Source: Streptomyces sp. RPT161
GTDB lineage: Bacteria > Actinomycetota > Actinomycetes > Streptomycetales > Streptomycetaceae
Assembly: GCF_027533845.1 (NCBI RefSeq)
Contig: NZ_JAPZVN010000003.1
Coordinates: 62,001-126,000 of the forward strand
Direction: 5' to 3'
DNA length: 64,000 nucleotides
Part shown: positions 9,192-17,525 of the stretch, piece by piece
Layout of the letters: each line of letters starts with the position of its first letter
How positions within the stretch are numbered: position 1 is the first letter of the stretch
The notes under the pieces: generated by a model
Told to the model about the DNA's origin: nothing
The model's input: only the letters and a program-made list of their open reading frames with translations
The model's database searches: none
Made by a program: the position numbers and the translations under genes

Positions 9192-10454
9192 ATGCCCGTT
9201 CAACAAACAACGGAACTCATACGCTTCGTGCGTCGCAACTCACCGTTCTACTCCGAGCTCTACGCCGGTCTGCCGGACCACGTAACCGAGCTGACGGACC
9301 TGCCGGTGGTGCCGCAGACCGAGTTCTGGCGAGCCAACTCACCGCGCGGCAATCGCCTGTTGACCGGCCCGCTTGCGGAAGCGGTGGTCTTCAAAAGCGG
9401 TGGCACCACCGGGGCGCCGAAATTCTCCTTCTATACACGCGACGAGTGGCTCGAATTCACCACCGCGTTCGGGGAGAACCTGGTCGGGGCCGGACTGCGG
9501 CCGGGGCACCGGGTCGCCGACCTGTTCTACGCGGGCGAGCTCTACGCCAGCTACACGTTCATCCTGGACTCGCTCCAGCACTCCCCCGTCGGCAACGTAC
9601 GGCTGCCGATCGGCGGCGCGGCACCCCTGGAGTCGACCGCGCACACGCTGGAGGAGTTCGACGTCGAGGTGGTGGCCGGAACGCCGACCACGCTGTGTTC
9701 ACTCGCCGACCACCTGATCGCGTCCGGACGCCAACTCCCCCGCGTCGAGTTGCTGTTCTTCGGTGGCGAGAGCCTCTTCTCCGACCAGCACCGACTGTTG
9801 TCGCGGGCCTTCCCCAACGCCCGTGCCCGCTCGATCGGTTACGCGAGCGTGGACGCCGGACTGCTCGGCGCCGCCGTACCAGGCGACGACCCCCGGGTGC
9901 ACCGGACGTTCTCGCCGTACACCGTCATGGAGATACTGGACGAGCACACCGGGCACCCCATCACCGCCAACGGTGTGCCGGGCCGCGCCGTGCTGACCGA
10001 CCAGCGGCGGCGGCTGATGCCGATCCTGCGCTACCCCGTCGGCGACCGTGCCGAGTGGGTGGACGTCGACGCTGGGCACTTCAGGATCCTCGGCCGCTCC
10101 GAGGAGGGCGTGCGGGTCGGCCCGGTGTCGCTGTACACGCAGGACGTGCACGACATCGTCAGCGCCGCCGACCTCGCCGGTCGGGTGATCGGCATCCAAC
10201 TGGTGACCCGCCGCTGGGACGGACGCGACGGTCTGGTGCTGCGGATGGCGACCGACCAGGACACCACGGGACTCGACGAGTTGGCCGCGGCCGTCGTCAA
10301 GGAGCTGGTCGCGGCCCGCCCGCTGTACGGCCAGGCGGTGCAGGCCGGGCACATCCATCCGCCGACGGTCGAATGGGCCCGCATGGGCGAGATGGCGGTC
10401 AACCCCCGTTCCGGCAAGCTGATCCGGGTGCTTGACGAGAGGCCGCGGTCATGA
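9192..10454 (+). CDS. PaaK-like AMP-forming adenylating enzyme (acyl-CoA ligase family)
   Basis: 420 residues. The P-loop SGGTTGAPKFSFYT (residues about 69-82) is the phenylacetate-CoA-ligase-type AMP-binding motif; downstream GTPTTLCSLADHL, ELLFFGGESLFSDQ and RARSIGYASVDAGLLGA match the A3-A5 region. The C-terminal LRYPVGDRAEWVDVDAGHF and RILGRSEEGVRVGPVSLY resemble the hinge and the phenylacetate-ligase C domain. It should activate a carboxylic acid as acyl-AMP and load it on a thiol. It is the first gene of a five-gene operon; its stop overlaps the next start by ATGA. It is clearly related to the C-terminal domain of the fusion protein at 14039-16651. Substrate unknown. Confidence 0.8.
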   Translation: MPVQQTTELIRFVRRNSPFYSELYAGLPDHVTELTDLPVVPQTEFWRANSPRGNRLLTGPLAEAVVFKSGGTTGAPKFSFYTRDEWLEFTTAFGENLVGAGLRPGHRVADLFYAGELYASYTFILDSLQHSPVGNVRLPIGGAAPLESTAHTLEEFDVEVVAGTPTTLCSLADHLIASGRQLPRVELLFFGGESLFSDQHRLLSRAFPNARARSIGYASVDAGLLGAAVPGDDPRVHRTFSPYTVMEILDEHTGHPITANGVPGRAVLTDQRRRLMPILRYPVGDRAEWVDVDAGHFRILGRSEEGVRVGPVSLYTQDVHDIVSAADLAGRVIGIQLVTRRWDGRDGLVLRMATDQDTTGLDELAAAVVKELVAARPLYGQAVQAGHIHPPTVEWARMGEMAVNPRSGKLIRVLDERPRS

Positions 10455-11734
10455 CGGCGACGGCAAGCACGCGGCAGCTGCCCTTGGTGCTGCGCAACCG
10501 GGCGTTCGGCGCCGTCTGGGCCGCCCAGGTGCTCACCCAGGCGGCCAACCGGATGTTCCAGGTCGGTGCCGTGTGGTGGCTGGTCGGCTACGCCATCGGC
10601 GGTGACCGGGGCCTGGCCTCCGGTGCCTTCCTCGCGGTGAGCACACTGCCCGCGGTGGCGCTCGCCCCGGTGGTGGCCCGGGTGATCGCCCGGTGCCCGC
10701 ACCGGGAGGTGCTGCGGGTGTCGGCCGCCGTGGCGGGCGTGGTCGCGGCCGGTGTGGCCGGCTGGGCGTATCTGCACGCGCTTGCGCTGGTGGCCGCCTA
10801 CGCGGCGGCGCTGGTACTGGCCGCCTGCCAGGCCCTGTTCGACCCCTGTCTGACCACCTCGGTACCGGAGTTGGTCGACGACGCGGACATCGAGGCGGCC
10901 ACCGGGTTCGAGCTGTCCACCCAGTCTCTCGCCGGGCTCGCGGGCGGACTGCTGGGGCCACTGGTGGTGGACGCCGGTGGCTTTCCCGCGGTGCTCGCCG
11001 GGTGCGCGGGAGCGTATCTCGCGGCGGCCGGTCTGCTCGGTCTGGCGCGCTTCGCCGTGGCCCCGGCGCCGGGACCGGACGAGGCGCAGGGCCCCGTCGA
11101 ACGGCGGACGTTGCGGCAGGTGCTCACCGGACACCCGCTGGTGCGCTGCGTGTTGCTGTGCCTGACGGCGGCGAACCTGTTCACCACCTCCGTCTACGTG
11201 GTGATGCCGCTGTACACGCGCTCGGTGCTGCACTCCGACGGCAGCACGGTGGCCACCTTCGAATCCGCCCTGGGCATCGGGGCGTTGGTGGGGTCGTTCA
11301 CCTGTCGGCGACTGCCGGGCGGTCCGGCGACCACCGGCGGTGCCTGCCTGGTGGCGATGGCCGCCGCGCTGGGGCTGCCGGGTGTGGTCGCCAACCAGGC
11401 CGCCGTCGCGGGCGCCCTGGTGATCGCCGGATGGTGCGTGGGCGCTGTCGGGGTGCGGTTCGTAGCACTCTTCCAACGGCTGGTTCCCACCAGGGACAAG
11501 CCGGTGTTCTTCGCGGCCATGCAGGCACTGCTGGGGGCGACGTTCCCGCTCTCTTCGCTGGTGTTCGGCTTCCTCGGCGACCACCTCTCGCCGCGGTCGC
11601 TGTGCCTGATACAGGCGGCCGGGCTGGTGCCCGCGGCCCTGGCGCTGTGGCTGCTGGGCGGCCGCAACCAGAGTGAACCCGTCGAGGACGACGAGCCGCT
11701 GGACGCGGCCGTGGCGATGGCAGGTGAGCGGTGA
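10451..11734 (+). CDS. MFS transporter of the LuxE/LuxC-type operon
   Basis: 427 residues with about 12 hydrophobic segments. The first helix region LRNRAFGAVWAAQVLTQAAN and the internal VVARVIARCPHREVLR (motif A-like loop) resemble MFS exporters of the MFS_3/enterobactin-exporter type. It overlaps the preceding adenylating enzyme by ATGA and the following GNAT by GTGA, so the three are translationally coupled. The location suggests it exports the product of the pathway or provides self-resistance. The substrate cannot be inferred from sequence. Confidence 0.8.
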   Translation: MTATASTRQLPLVLRNRAFGAVWAAQVLTQAANRMFQVGAVWWLVGYAIGGDRGLASGAFLAVSTLPAVALAPVVARVIARCPHREVLRVSAAVAGVVAAGVAGWAYLHALALVAAYAAALVLAACQALFDPCLTTSVPELVDDADIEAATGFELSTQSLAGLAGGLLGPLVVDAGGFPAVLAGCAGAYLAAAGLLGLARFAVAPAPGPDEAQGPVERRTLRQVLTGHPLVRCVLLCLTAANLFTTSVYVVMPLYTRSVLHSDGSTVATFESALGIGALVGSFTCRRLPGGPATTGGACLVAMAAALGLPGVVANQAAVAGALVIAGWCVGAVGVRFVALFQRLVPTRDKPVFFAAMQALLGATFPLSSLVFGFLGDHLSPRSLCLIQAAGLVPAALALWLLGGRNQSEPVEDDEPLDAAVAMAGER

Positions 11735-12879
11735 TGACCATGACGATCACGTCGGCGACGCTGCGCGACATCGCCGATCTACGGCAGTTGTACTTCGACG
11801 TCTACGGCCACGGCTACCCCGTGGCGCTCGGCAGCGACCCGGCCGTCATGCGGCGGCTGATCGCCGACCCGAACACCTTCTGGCTCACCGCCCGCCGTAG
11901 CGGCACCGGTGAACTGGCCGGTTCCGCGGTCGTGCAGACCGATCCGGGCACCCGCGTCGGCAAGCTCGTCGGGCTCGCCGTGCATCCCGCGCACCGCCAG
12001 GCCGGCCTGGCCGGGGAGCTGACCGGCTCCGTGTGCGCGGCGGCCTTCGACGGCGGCTGCGTGGACTCGGTCTACGCCACGGTCCGCATGGTCACCCGCG
12101 GCCCGCAGAACGTGGTGCTGCGCAACGGGTTCGTACCGGTCGGCCTGATGCCCAACGCGGCCGAGGTCGAGGGCTGCGAGAGCCTGGCGCTGTTCGTGCG
12201 CTACGCCGACGGTGTGCTGACCCGCCGGGAGCAGGTGGCCGAGGTGCCGGAGGCGCTGCTGCCGCTCCTGCGTGCCTGCGAAGACAGCACGGGAATCGGC
12301 TTCGGCCCGGTGGCAGCGGCACCGGCCGCCGCCAACCCGCCGCGTTCCGCTCGGCGTTCGGGGGCCGGCTTCGAACTGCTCGACGCGCCCGGCTTCGTAC
12401 GGCGCCGGTTCCTGGAGCTGTTCCCCGATCCGGCCAGCCGCTTCTTCCCGCTGCACACGCCGAACGCCGTACTGCTGCCCGGCGACGGCCGCTTCGAGGC
12501 GTACGCGCAGCTGGACCGGGCCGCCGGGAGCTGCGCGCTGGTCGCGGTGCATCCGCACCTCGGCGCGGTCACCGACTCGCTGGAGCCGCTGATGGACGCG
12601 GTGGCGCGGGCCGGAGCGGACTACGTGGAGGCGCTGCTGCCGCTGGCTGACACCGCGGGCCTTGCCGCCTTCCTGGCCCAGGGATTCGTGCCCGGCGCCG
12701 TGTACCCGGCGATGCGCCGGGCCGCCGACCGCTTCCACGACTACGTGGTGCTCTCCCGCACCAGCCGTCAGATCGACTTCCGCGACATCGCCGCGGACGG
12801 CCTGCTCCAGGGGTACCTGACGGCCTATCTGACCGCCTGGACATCGACGTACCTGCCCCTTCCCGAGGTTGTCTCATGA
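11734..12879 (+). CDS. GNAT-family acyltransferase with a second GNAT-like C-terminal region
   Basis: About 381 residues from ATG 11734, which overlaps the MFS stop by ATGA; a GTG at 11731 and an ATG at 11740 are in the same frame. Residues about 1-150 are a GNAT domain: ATLRDIADLRQLYFDVYGHG, then VGKLVGLAVHPAHRQAGLAG, which is the acetyl/acyl-CoA pyrophosphate loop, and NVVLRNGFVPVGLMPN. Residues about 205-370 look like a second, degenerate copy ending FLAQGFVPGAVYPAMRR and HDYVVLSRT. Within this operon it may transfer an acyl group to an amine or hydroxyl of the product. Coupled by ATGA to the LuxE-like gene. Acceptor unknown. Confidence 0.75.
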   Translation: MTMTITSATLRDIADLRQLYFDVYGHGYPVALGSDPAVMRRLIADPNTFWLTARRSGTGELAGSAVVQTDPGTRVGKLVGLAVHPAHRQAGLAGELTGSVCAAAFDGGCVDSVYATVRMVTRGPQNVVLRNGFVPVGLMPNAAEVEGCESLALFVRYADGVLTRREQVAEVPEALLPLLRACEDSTGIGFGPVAAAPAAANPPRSARRSGAGFELLDAPGFVRRRFLELFPDPASRFFPLHTPNAVLLPGDGRFEAYAQLDRAAGSCALVAVHPHLGAVTDSLEPLMDAVARAGADYVEALLPLADTAGLAAFLAQGFVPGAVYPAMRRAADRFHDYVVLSRTSRQIDFRDIAADGLLQGYLTAYLTAWTSTYLPLPEVVS

Positions 12880-14042
12880 CCCCCGCCGCCCCGCCCAACC
12901 CGCACCTCGCCCCCGTCGAGGTCCCCGACCCCGCGGCACTGCCCCACGTACAGCGGCTGTGCGACCTGGCCGAGCCGTACACCACCGACGCCGACGAGCT
13001 GTTCGGGGCCGCCATGGGCGAAGCCAACGCCTGGCACGCCGAACGCTCACCGTTCTTCCGCTCGCTGCTCGCCGACACCCCGAACGGCACCCTCGGTCCG
13101 GTGCGCGCCCCGCTGGTGCACGCCAACTTCTTCAAGCTGCACGAGGTGCTGTCCATCCCGCGCGACGAGGTCTTCCTGCATCTGACCTCGTCCGGCACCA
13201 GCGGCCAGAAGTCGCAGATGTTCTTCGACGAGTGGACCATCCGCGCGGCCCAGCGCATGGTCGCCCGGATCTTCGACTTCTACGGGTGGATCACTCCCGA
13301 CCAGCCGGTCAACTACCTGCTGTACAGCTATGAACCGGCGCCGGAGATGCGTCTCGGCACCTCGTTCACCGACAACTACCTGTGCGACTTCGCCCCCGCC
13401 CGACAGGTCACGTACGCCCTCAGGCACACCGGCAGTAGCCATGAGTTCGATGTCTTCGGTGTGTTGAACGCGCTCCAGCGCTACGCGGACGAGGGGCTGC
13501 CGGTACGCATCCTGGGCTTCCCCGCGTTCCTGCACTTCACCCTGGAGCGAATGCGCGAACTCGGCGTGCCGGCAGTGCGGTTGCCCGAGGACTCACTGGT
13601 GGTGCTCGGCGGCGGCTGGAAGGGCCACACCGACCGGCAGATCCCCAAGGACCGGTTCTACGCGGCCGTCACCGAGCAACTCGGCATCCCCGGCGAGCGG
13701 ATCCGCGACACCTATGGTTCCGTCGAGCACTGCGTGCCGTACGTGGAGTGCGAACGCCACCGCCTGCACGTACCCGTCTGGTCCCGGGCGGCCGTGCGCT
13801 CCACGGAGACGCTGGAGCGACTGCCCTACGGCGAGCGCGGTTACCTGCACCTGGTCTCCCCGTACATCACGTCGGTTCCGGCGCACAGCGTCCTGATGGG
13901 CGACCTCGCCTCACTCCAGCCGGGCGAGGCGTGCGAATGCCCGCTGGGCACCGACTGGTTCACCATCCACGGGCGCGCCGGACTGAGCCGCAACCGCAGC
14001 TGCGCGGTGGCCGCCGCCGAACTACTGAAGGGAATGGCGTGA
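12876..14042 (+). CDS. LuxE-like acyl-protein synthetase
   Basis: 388 residues. The N-terminal FRSLLADTP, then VHANFFKLHEVLSIPRDEVF, the phosphate-binding SSGTSGQKSQ (about residues 105-114) and VVLGGGWKGHTDRQIPKDRF match the LuxE/acyl-protein synthetase family, which adenylates a fatty acid and passes it, through its own Cys, to LuxC. GSVEHCVPYVECERHRLHVP and the Cys-rich GEACECPLG are also family-like. In luminous bacteria LuxE works with LuxC and LuxD; here the LuxC partner follows with a GTGA overlap, but no luciferase genes are present. Expected role: supply of an activated acyl group for reduction to an aldehyde. Confidence 0.85.
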   Translation: MTPAAPPNPHLAPVEVPDPAALPHVQRLCDLAEPYTTDADELFGAAMGEANAWHAERSPFFRSLLADTPNGTLGPVRAPLVHANFFKLHEVLSIPRDEVFLHLTSSGTSGQKSQMFFDEWTIRAAQRMVARIFDFYGWITPDQPVNYLLYSYEPAPEMRLGTSFTDNYLCDFAPARQVTYALRHTGSSHEFDVFGVLNALQRYADEGLPVRILGFPAFLHFTLERMRELGVPAVRLPEDSLVVLGGGWKGHTDRQIPKDRFYAAVTEQLGIPGERIRDTYGSVEHCVPYVECERHRLHVPVWSRAAVRSTETLERLPYGERGYLHLVSPYITSVPAHSVLMGDLASLQPGEACECPLGTDWFTIHGRAGLSRNRSCAVAAAELLKGMA

Positions 14043-16651
14043 GCGACGCACGCGCGGCCGCCGAGCCGCAGAAGACTCCGATCGCCGCACCTGCGCCGCG
14101 TGGGCGGAGAAGCGCACAAGAGGGCACCAGCGCCAACCTCCACCTCTGGCAGGGGGCGTTCATCGACGACGCCGAGGCGGCCAAACGGCTGGCCGACCTT
14201 CCGGCCGCCGTGGAGCGGGCACTGGCCGAACCGTTGGACACCGAGACGGTGCTGGCCGCCTGCGACGCGCTCAGCGCCGCGCTGCGCGACCCGGCCCGGG
14301 ACGTACGCGCCCGGCTGGCACGACCGCTGGTCGACGCCGGTACGGACGCCGAAGAGGCGGAAGCGGTGCTCACCGAGATCGCGGAGGCCATCAGCCGCAC
14401 CGCGCTCACCCGCAAGCTGCGCAGGGAGTTGGGCGGTCCCGCGCCGGAGCGGCTGACCCGGCCGGACGCACGCGCCACGGTGTTCGAGGCATGGGCGCCG
14501 GTCGGTCTCGTGGTGCACATCGCACCGGGCAACTCGGCGGGCGTGGCCCCGCTGAGCGTGATCGAGGGCCTGCTCGCGGGCAACGTCAACGTCCTCAAGA
14601 CCAGCAGCGGTGACACCGAGCTGGCCCAACTCCTGCTGGCCGAACTGGCCGCGGCCGACCCGACCGGCGCCATCGAGGCCCGGCTGATCGCGCTGCGCTT
14701 CCCCTCGTCGCGACAGGAGTGGCTGCGGGACATCTGCGCACCCGCGGACGCGGTGGCCGTGTGGGGCGGCGAGGCGGCCGTCGAAGGGGTGGCCGCACAT
14801 GTTCCGGCGGGCTGCCGACTGGTCGAATGGGGCCACAAGATCTCGTTCGGCTATCTGACCCGCGATGTCTGGGCCGATCCGCGTACGCTGGCCGAGCTGG
14901 CGGCCGACGTGTGCCGCTTCGAGCAACAGGCCTGCTCAAGCCCGCAGGTTGTCTACCTCGACACCGACGACACCGCAGAGGTCTTCGACTTCGCCCGGCG
15001 TTTCGCCGCCGTGCTCCGCGAGGTCTCGGCCGAGCGTCCGGCGCCGGAGACCGACGAGGCGGCCCGCGCCGAGATCACCACCACCGAGCTGATCGCCCGG
15101 CTGGAGAGCCATCTCGGGCTGACCCAGGTCATCACGGCCGAGGACGGCTCCTGGCGGGTACTGGCCGACTCCCGGCCCGCGTTGACCGCCTCGCCGCTGC
15201 ACCGCAGCATCTGGGTCAAGCCGCTGCCTCGATCCCGGATGACCTCCGTGCTGCGGCCGATGCGCCGGTACCTGCAGACCGCGGCGATCGGCGGCAGCAG
15301 GGCGGACATCGCGGCGCTGTCCAGGGCTGCCATCGCGGCCGGTGTGCTGCGGGTGACCCCGGTCGGCGCGATGCCGGACAGCTACCACGGCGAGCCGCAC
15401 GACGGTGTGTACGCCCTCCAGCGCTACAGCCGACGGGTAAGCGTCCAGGCCGACGACCAGTTCGCCGATGTCGCGTGCCTGGACGACCTGGTGCGTCCGA
15501 TCACCACGCCCGCGCCGCCGACCGGGCCGCTGCTGGACAAGGCGGGCGTACAGCGCGCGCTGCGTGACATCGCCCCGGACGACGCCCAGTTGTACTTCCG
15601 CAGCGGCGGCACCACGGGGGCCCCCGCGCTGTCGGTCTTCACCCACGACGACTACGACACGCAGATGCGCGCCTCCGCGCACGGCCTACTGGCCGCCGGG
15701 TTCGACCCTCGGCACGACAGGGCGGCGAACCTGTTCTTCTGCGGCGGGATGTACGGGAGCTTCATCAGCTTCTTCTCCATCCTGGAGCGGTTGACCGCCA
15801 CCCAGATCCCGATGGCCGCGGGCCCGGACCACCGGGCGATAGCCGAGGCGCTGATCGAGTACCGGGTGGACACCGTCTTCGGCATGCCGTCCTACCTGTG
15901 GCAGCTGTTCCACTCCCAGGCCGACCTGCTCCGCCCGTACGGCGGGATACGCAAGGTGTTCTACGGCGGTGAGCACTTCACCGCGGAGCAACGCCGCACG
16001 CTGGAAACCGACTTCGGGGTGGAGGTGATCCGCTCGGCCGCCTACGGCAGCACCGACCTCGGACCGCTCGCCTACCAGTGCGCGTACGCCGAAGGCTCGG
16101 TGCACCACCTGCTGACCGAACTGCACACCCTGGAGGTGCTCGACCCGCGGGACGACCGTCCGGTGCCGGACGGGCAGCCCGGTCGGCTGGTGTTCACCAG
16201 CCGGGTACGGCAGGGCCAACGCCTTGAGCGGTACGACATCGGCGACCTGGGCCGCACTGTGCCGGGCGAGTGCGGCTGCGGCAGCCGCACCCCGCGCATC
16301 GAGCTGCTGGGACGGCACGGCGATGTGGTGCGGGTGGGTACGTACTTCTACAACTACCGCCAGTTCGTCCGCACCGCGCAGGAGCGGTTGGGTTACCCCG
16401 GTGAGTTGCAGATGGTGCTGGCCCCCGGCGCCGACCGGGAGCACCTGACGCTGCGCCTTGACCGTCGGTACGCTGCGGACCCGAAGGCGGCGCGTACCGC
16501 GTTCCTGGACGGCTGTCCCGAGCTGCGGGGCGCGGTGGACGAGGAACTGCTCGACTGCTCGGTGGAGTTGATCGACACGGACGACTTCGAGCGCACCGCG
16601 ACCAGCGGGAAGCTGCGGTCGGTGATCGACAGGAGGGGCACCGGCAGCTGA
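14039..16651 (+). CDS. LuxC-like acyl reductase fused to a PaaK-like adenylating domain
   Basis: 870 residues from GTG 14039, which overlaps the LuxE-like stop by GTGA. Residues about 30-460 are LuxC-like, an aldehyde-dehydrogenase fold: VFEAWAPVGLVVHIAPGNSA, LAGNVNVLKTSSGDT, VEWGHKISFGY, and EQQACSSPQ with the expected thioester-forming Cys at about residue 299. Residues about 500-865 are an AMP-forming domain with FRSGGTTGAPALSVFTHDD (P-loop from about residue 522), KVFYGGEHFTAEQRRTLE, AYGSTDLGPLAYQC and YDIGDLGRT. LuxC reduces acyl thioesters to aldehydes with NADPH. The fusion could activate, load and reduce a carboxylate in one chain. It is the last gene of the operon, followed by a hairpin at 16664. 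Confidence 0.85.
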   Translation: MSDARAAAEPQKTPIAAPAPRGRRSAQEGTSANLHLWQGAFIDDAEAAKRLADLPAAVERALAEPLDTETVLAACDALSAALRDPARDVRARLARPLVDAGTDAEEAEAVLTEIAEAISRTALTRKLRRELGGPAPERLTRPDARATVFEAWAPVGLVVHIAPGNSAGVAPLSVIEGLLAGNVNVLKTSSGDTELAQLLLAELAAADPTGAIEARLIALRFPSSRQEWLRDICAPADAVAVWGGEAAVEGVAAHVPAGCRLVEWGHKISFGYLTRDVWADPRTLAELAADVCRFEQQACSSPQVVYLDTDDTAEVFDFARRFAAVLREVSAERPAPETDEAARAEITTTELIARLESHLGLTQVITAEDGSWRVLADSRPALTASPLHRSIWVKPLPRSRMTSVLRPMRRYLQTAAIGGSRADIAALSRAAIAAGVLRVTPVGAMPDSYHGEPHDGVYALQRYSRRVSVQADDQFADVACLDDLVRPITTPAPPTGPLLDKAGVQRALRDIAPDDAQLYFRSGGTTGAPALSVFTHDDYDTQMRASAHGLLAAGFDPRHDRAANLFFCGGMYGSFISFFSILERLTATQIPMAAGPDHRAIAEALIEYRVDTVFGMPSYLWQLFHSQADLLRPYGGIRKVFYGGEHFTAEQRRTLETDFGVEVIRSAAYGSTDLGPLAYQCAYAEGSVHHLLTELHTLEVLDPRDDRPVPDGQPGRLVFTSRVRQGQRLERYDIGDLGRTVPGECGCGSRTPRIELLGRHGDVVRVGTYFYNYRQFVRTAQERLGYPGELQMVLAPGADREHLTLRLDRRYAADPKAARTAFLDGCPELRGAVDEELLDCSVELIDTDDFERTATSGKLRSVIDRRGTGS

Positions 16652-16663
16652 GGGCTGCGCCGC

Positions 16664-16697
16664 GCCGCCACGGGAGCGAGGGTCCTCCCGTGGCGGC
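16664..16697 (+). terminator. Perfect 13-bp hairpin closing the LuxE/LuxC-type operon
   Basis: GCCGCCACGGGAG (16664-16676) and CTCCCGTGGCGGC (16685-16697) are exact reverse complements separated by 8 bases, starting 13 bases past the stop codon of the fusion gene. Almost certainly a transcription terminator; it defines the right edge of the operon. Confidence 0.75.
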
Positions 16698-16793
16698 GGC
16701 TGCGGTGGCCGTGTGACTTCGCGTGGTCGGTGCGGCCCGCGTGGTTGGTGCGGCGGCCTCCCCAATCGCGCGCCGCGGCGCTAGCTTTGGACC

Positions 16794-17519
16794 ATGACCG
16801 GCACCCCGCTCGACTTCCGGCACGACGCGGCAGCCGTCCGCGAGGCGACCGACCGCCTGCTCGTCTCCGTCGGCAAGCTGGACGACTCGACCGCCCGTGA
16901 ACCCTCGCTGCTGCCCGGCTGGACGCGAGGCCATGTACTCGCGCACCTCGCACGCAACGCCGACGCCCTGGTCAACCTCCTCAACTGGGCGCGTACCGAC
17001 GTCCGCACGCCGATGTACGCCAGCGCCGACGCCCGCGCCGCCGACATCGAGCGCGGCGCCGACCGGCCGTTGGCCGAGCATCTGACCGACCTGCGCGCCA
17101 CCGCCACCCGCTTCGACGCGGCCGCCGCCGCACTGCCCGCCGACCGCTACGGCTACGAGGTCGAGATGCGCAACGGCGTCGTCGAACGCGCCGACCGGCT
17201 GGCCCTACGACGGCTGGCCGAGGTCGAGTTGCACCATGTGGACCTTGACGTCGGCTACACCGTCGACCAGCTCCCACCCGGGTTCGTCACGGCCGAACTG
17301 GGCTTCCTGGCAACGGTGAAGTTCGCCGGCCACCCCAAGGTGCCCGCCCTGGTCCTGGCCACCGAAGACGGCGAACGCTGGTCAACCGGCCGCACGGACG
17401 GCCCGCCGCTCACGGTCACCGGCTCCCCTTCCGCCCTCGTCGGCTGGCTCACCGGCCGCACGGACGGCACGGGTCTGGACAGCGGAGGTGTGCCGCTGCC
17501 GGAGGTGCCGCCGTTGTAG
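16794..17519 (+). CDS. Maleylpyruvate isomerase-family (DinB-like, mycothiol-dependent) protein
   Basis: 241 residues. The N-terminal four-helix bundle carries LLPGWTRGHVLAHLARNADAL, the standard family motif with the first metal-binding His, and RLAEVELHHVDLDVGY with the further Glu and His ligands. The C-terminal part (VPALVLATEDGERWSTG, VTGSPSALVGWLTGR) is the SCP2-like MDMPI_C domain. Family members use mycothiol as cofactor; the best-studied isomerises maleylpyruvate in gentisate breakdown, but no gentisate genes are nearby, so the substrate is open. It is followed after 6 bases by a methyltransferase and is probably co-transcribed with it. Confidence 0.85.
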   Translation: MTGTPLDFRHDAAAVREATDRLLVSVGKLDDSTAREPSLLPGWTRGHVLAHLARNADALVNLLNWARTDVRTPMYASADARAADIERGADRPLAEHLTDLRATATRFDAAAAALPADRYGYEVEMRNGVVERADRLALRRLAEVELHHVDLDVGYTVDQLPPGFVTAELGFLATVKFAGHPKVPALVLATEDGERWSTGRTDGPPLTVTGSPSALVGWLTGRTDGTGLDSGGVPLPEVPPL

Positions 17520-17525
17520 GGAACG

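Noticed and set aside
9192-16651. Bioluminescence (lux) operon
   Set aside because: LuxC- and LuxE-like genes are present, but no luciferase alpha/beta genes, no LuxD and no flavin reductase; the extra GNAT, MFS and PaaK-like genes argue for a biosynthetic role.
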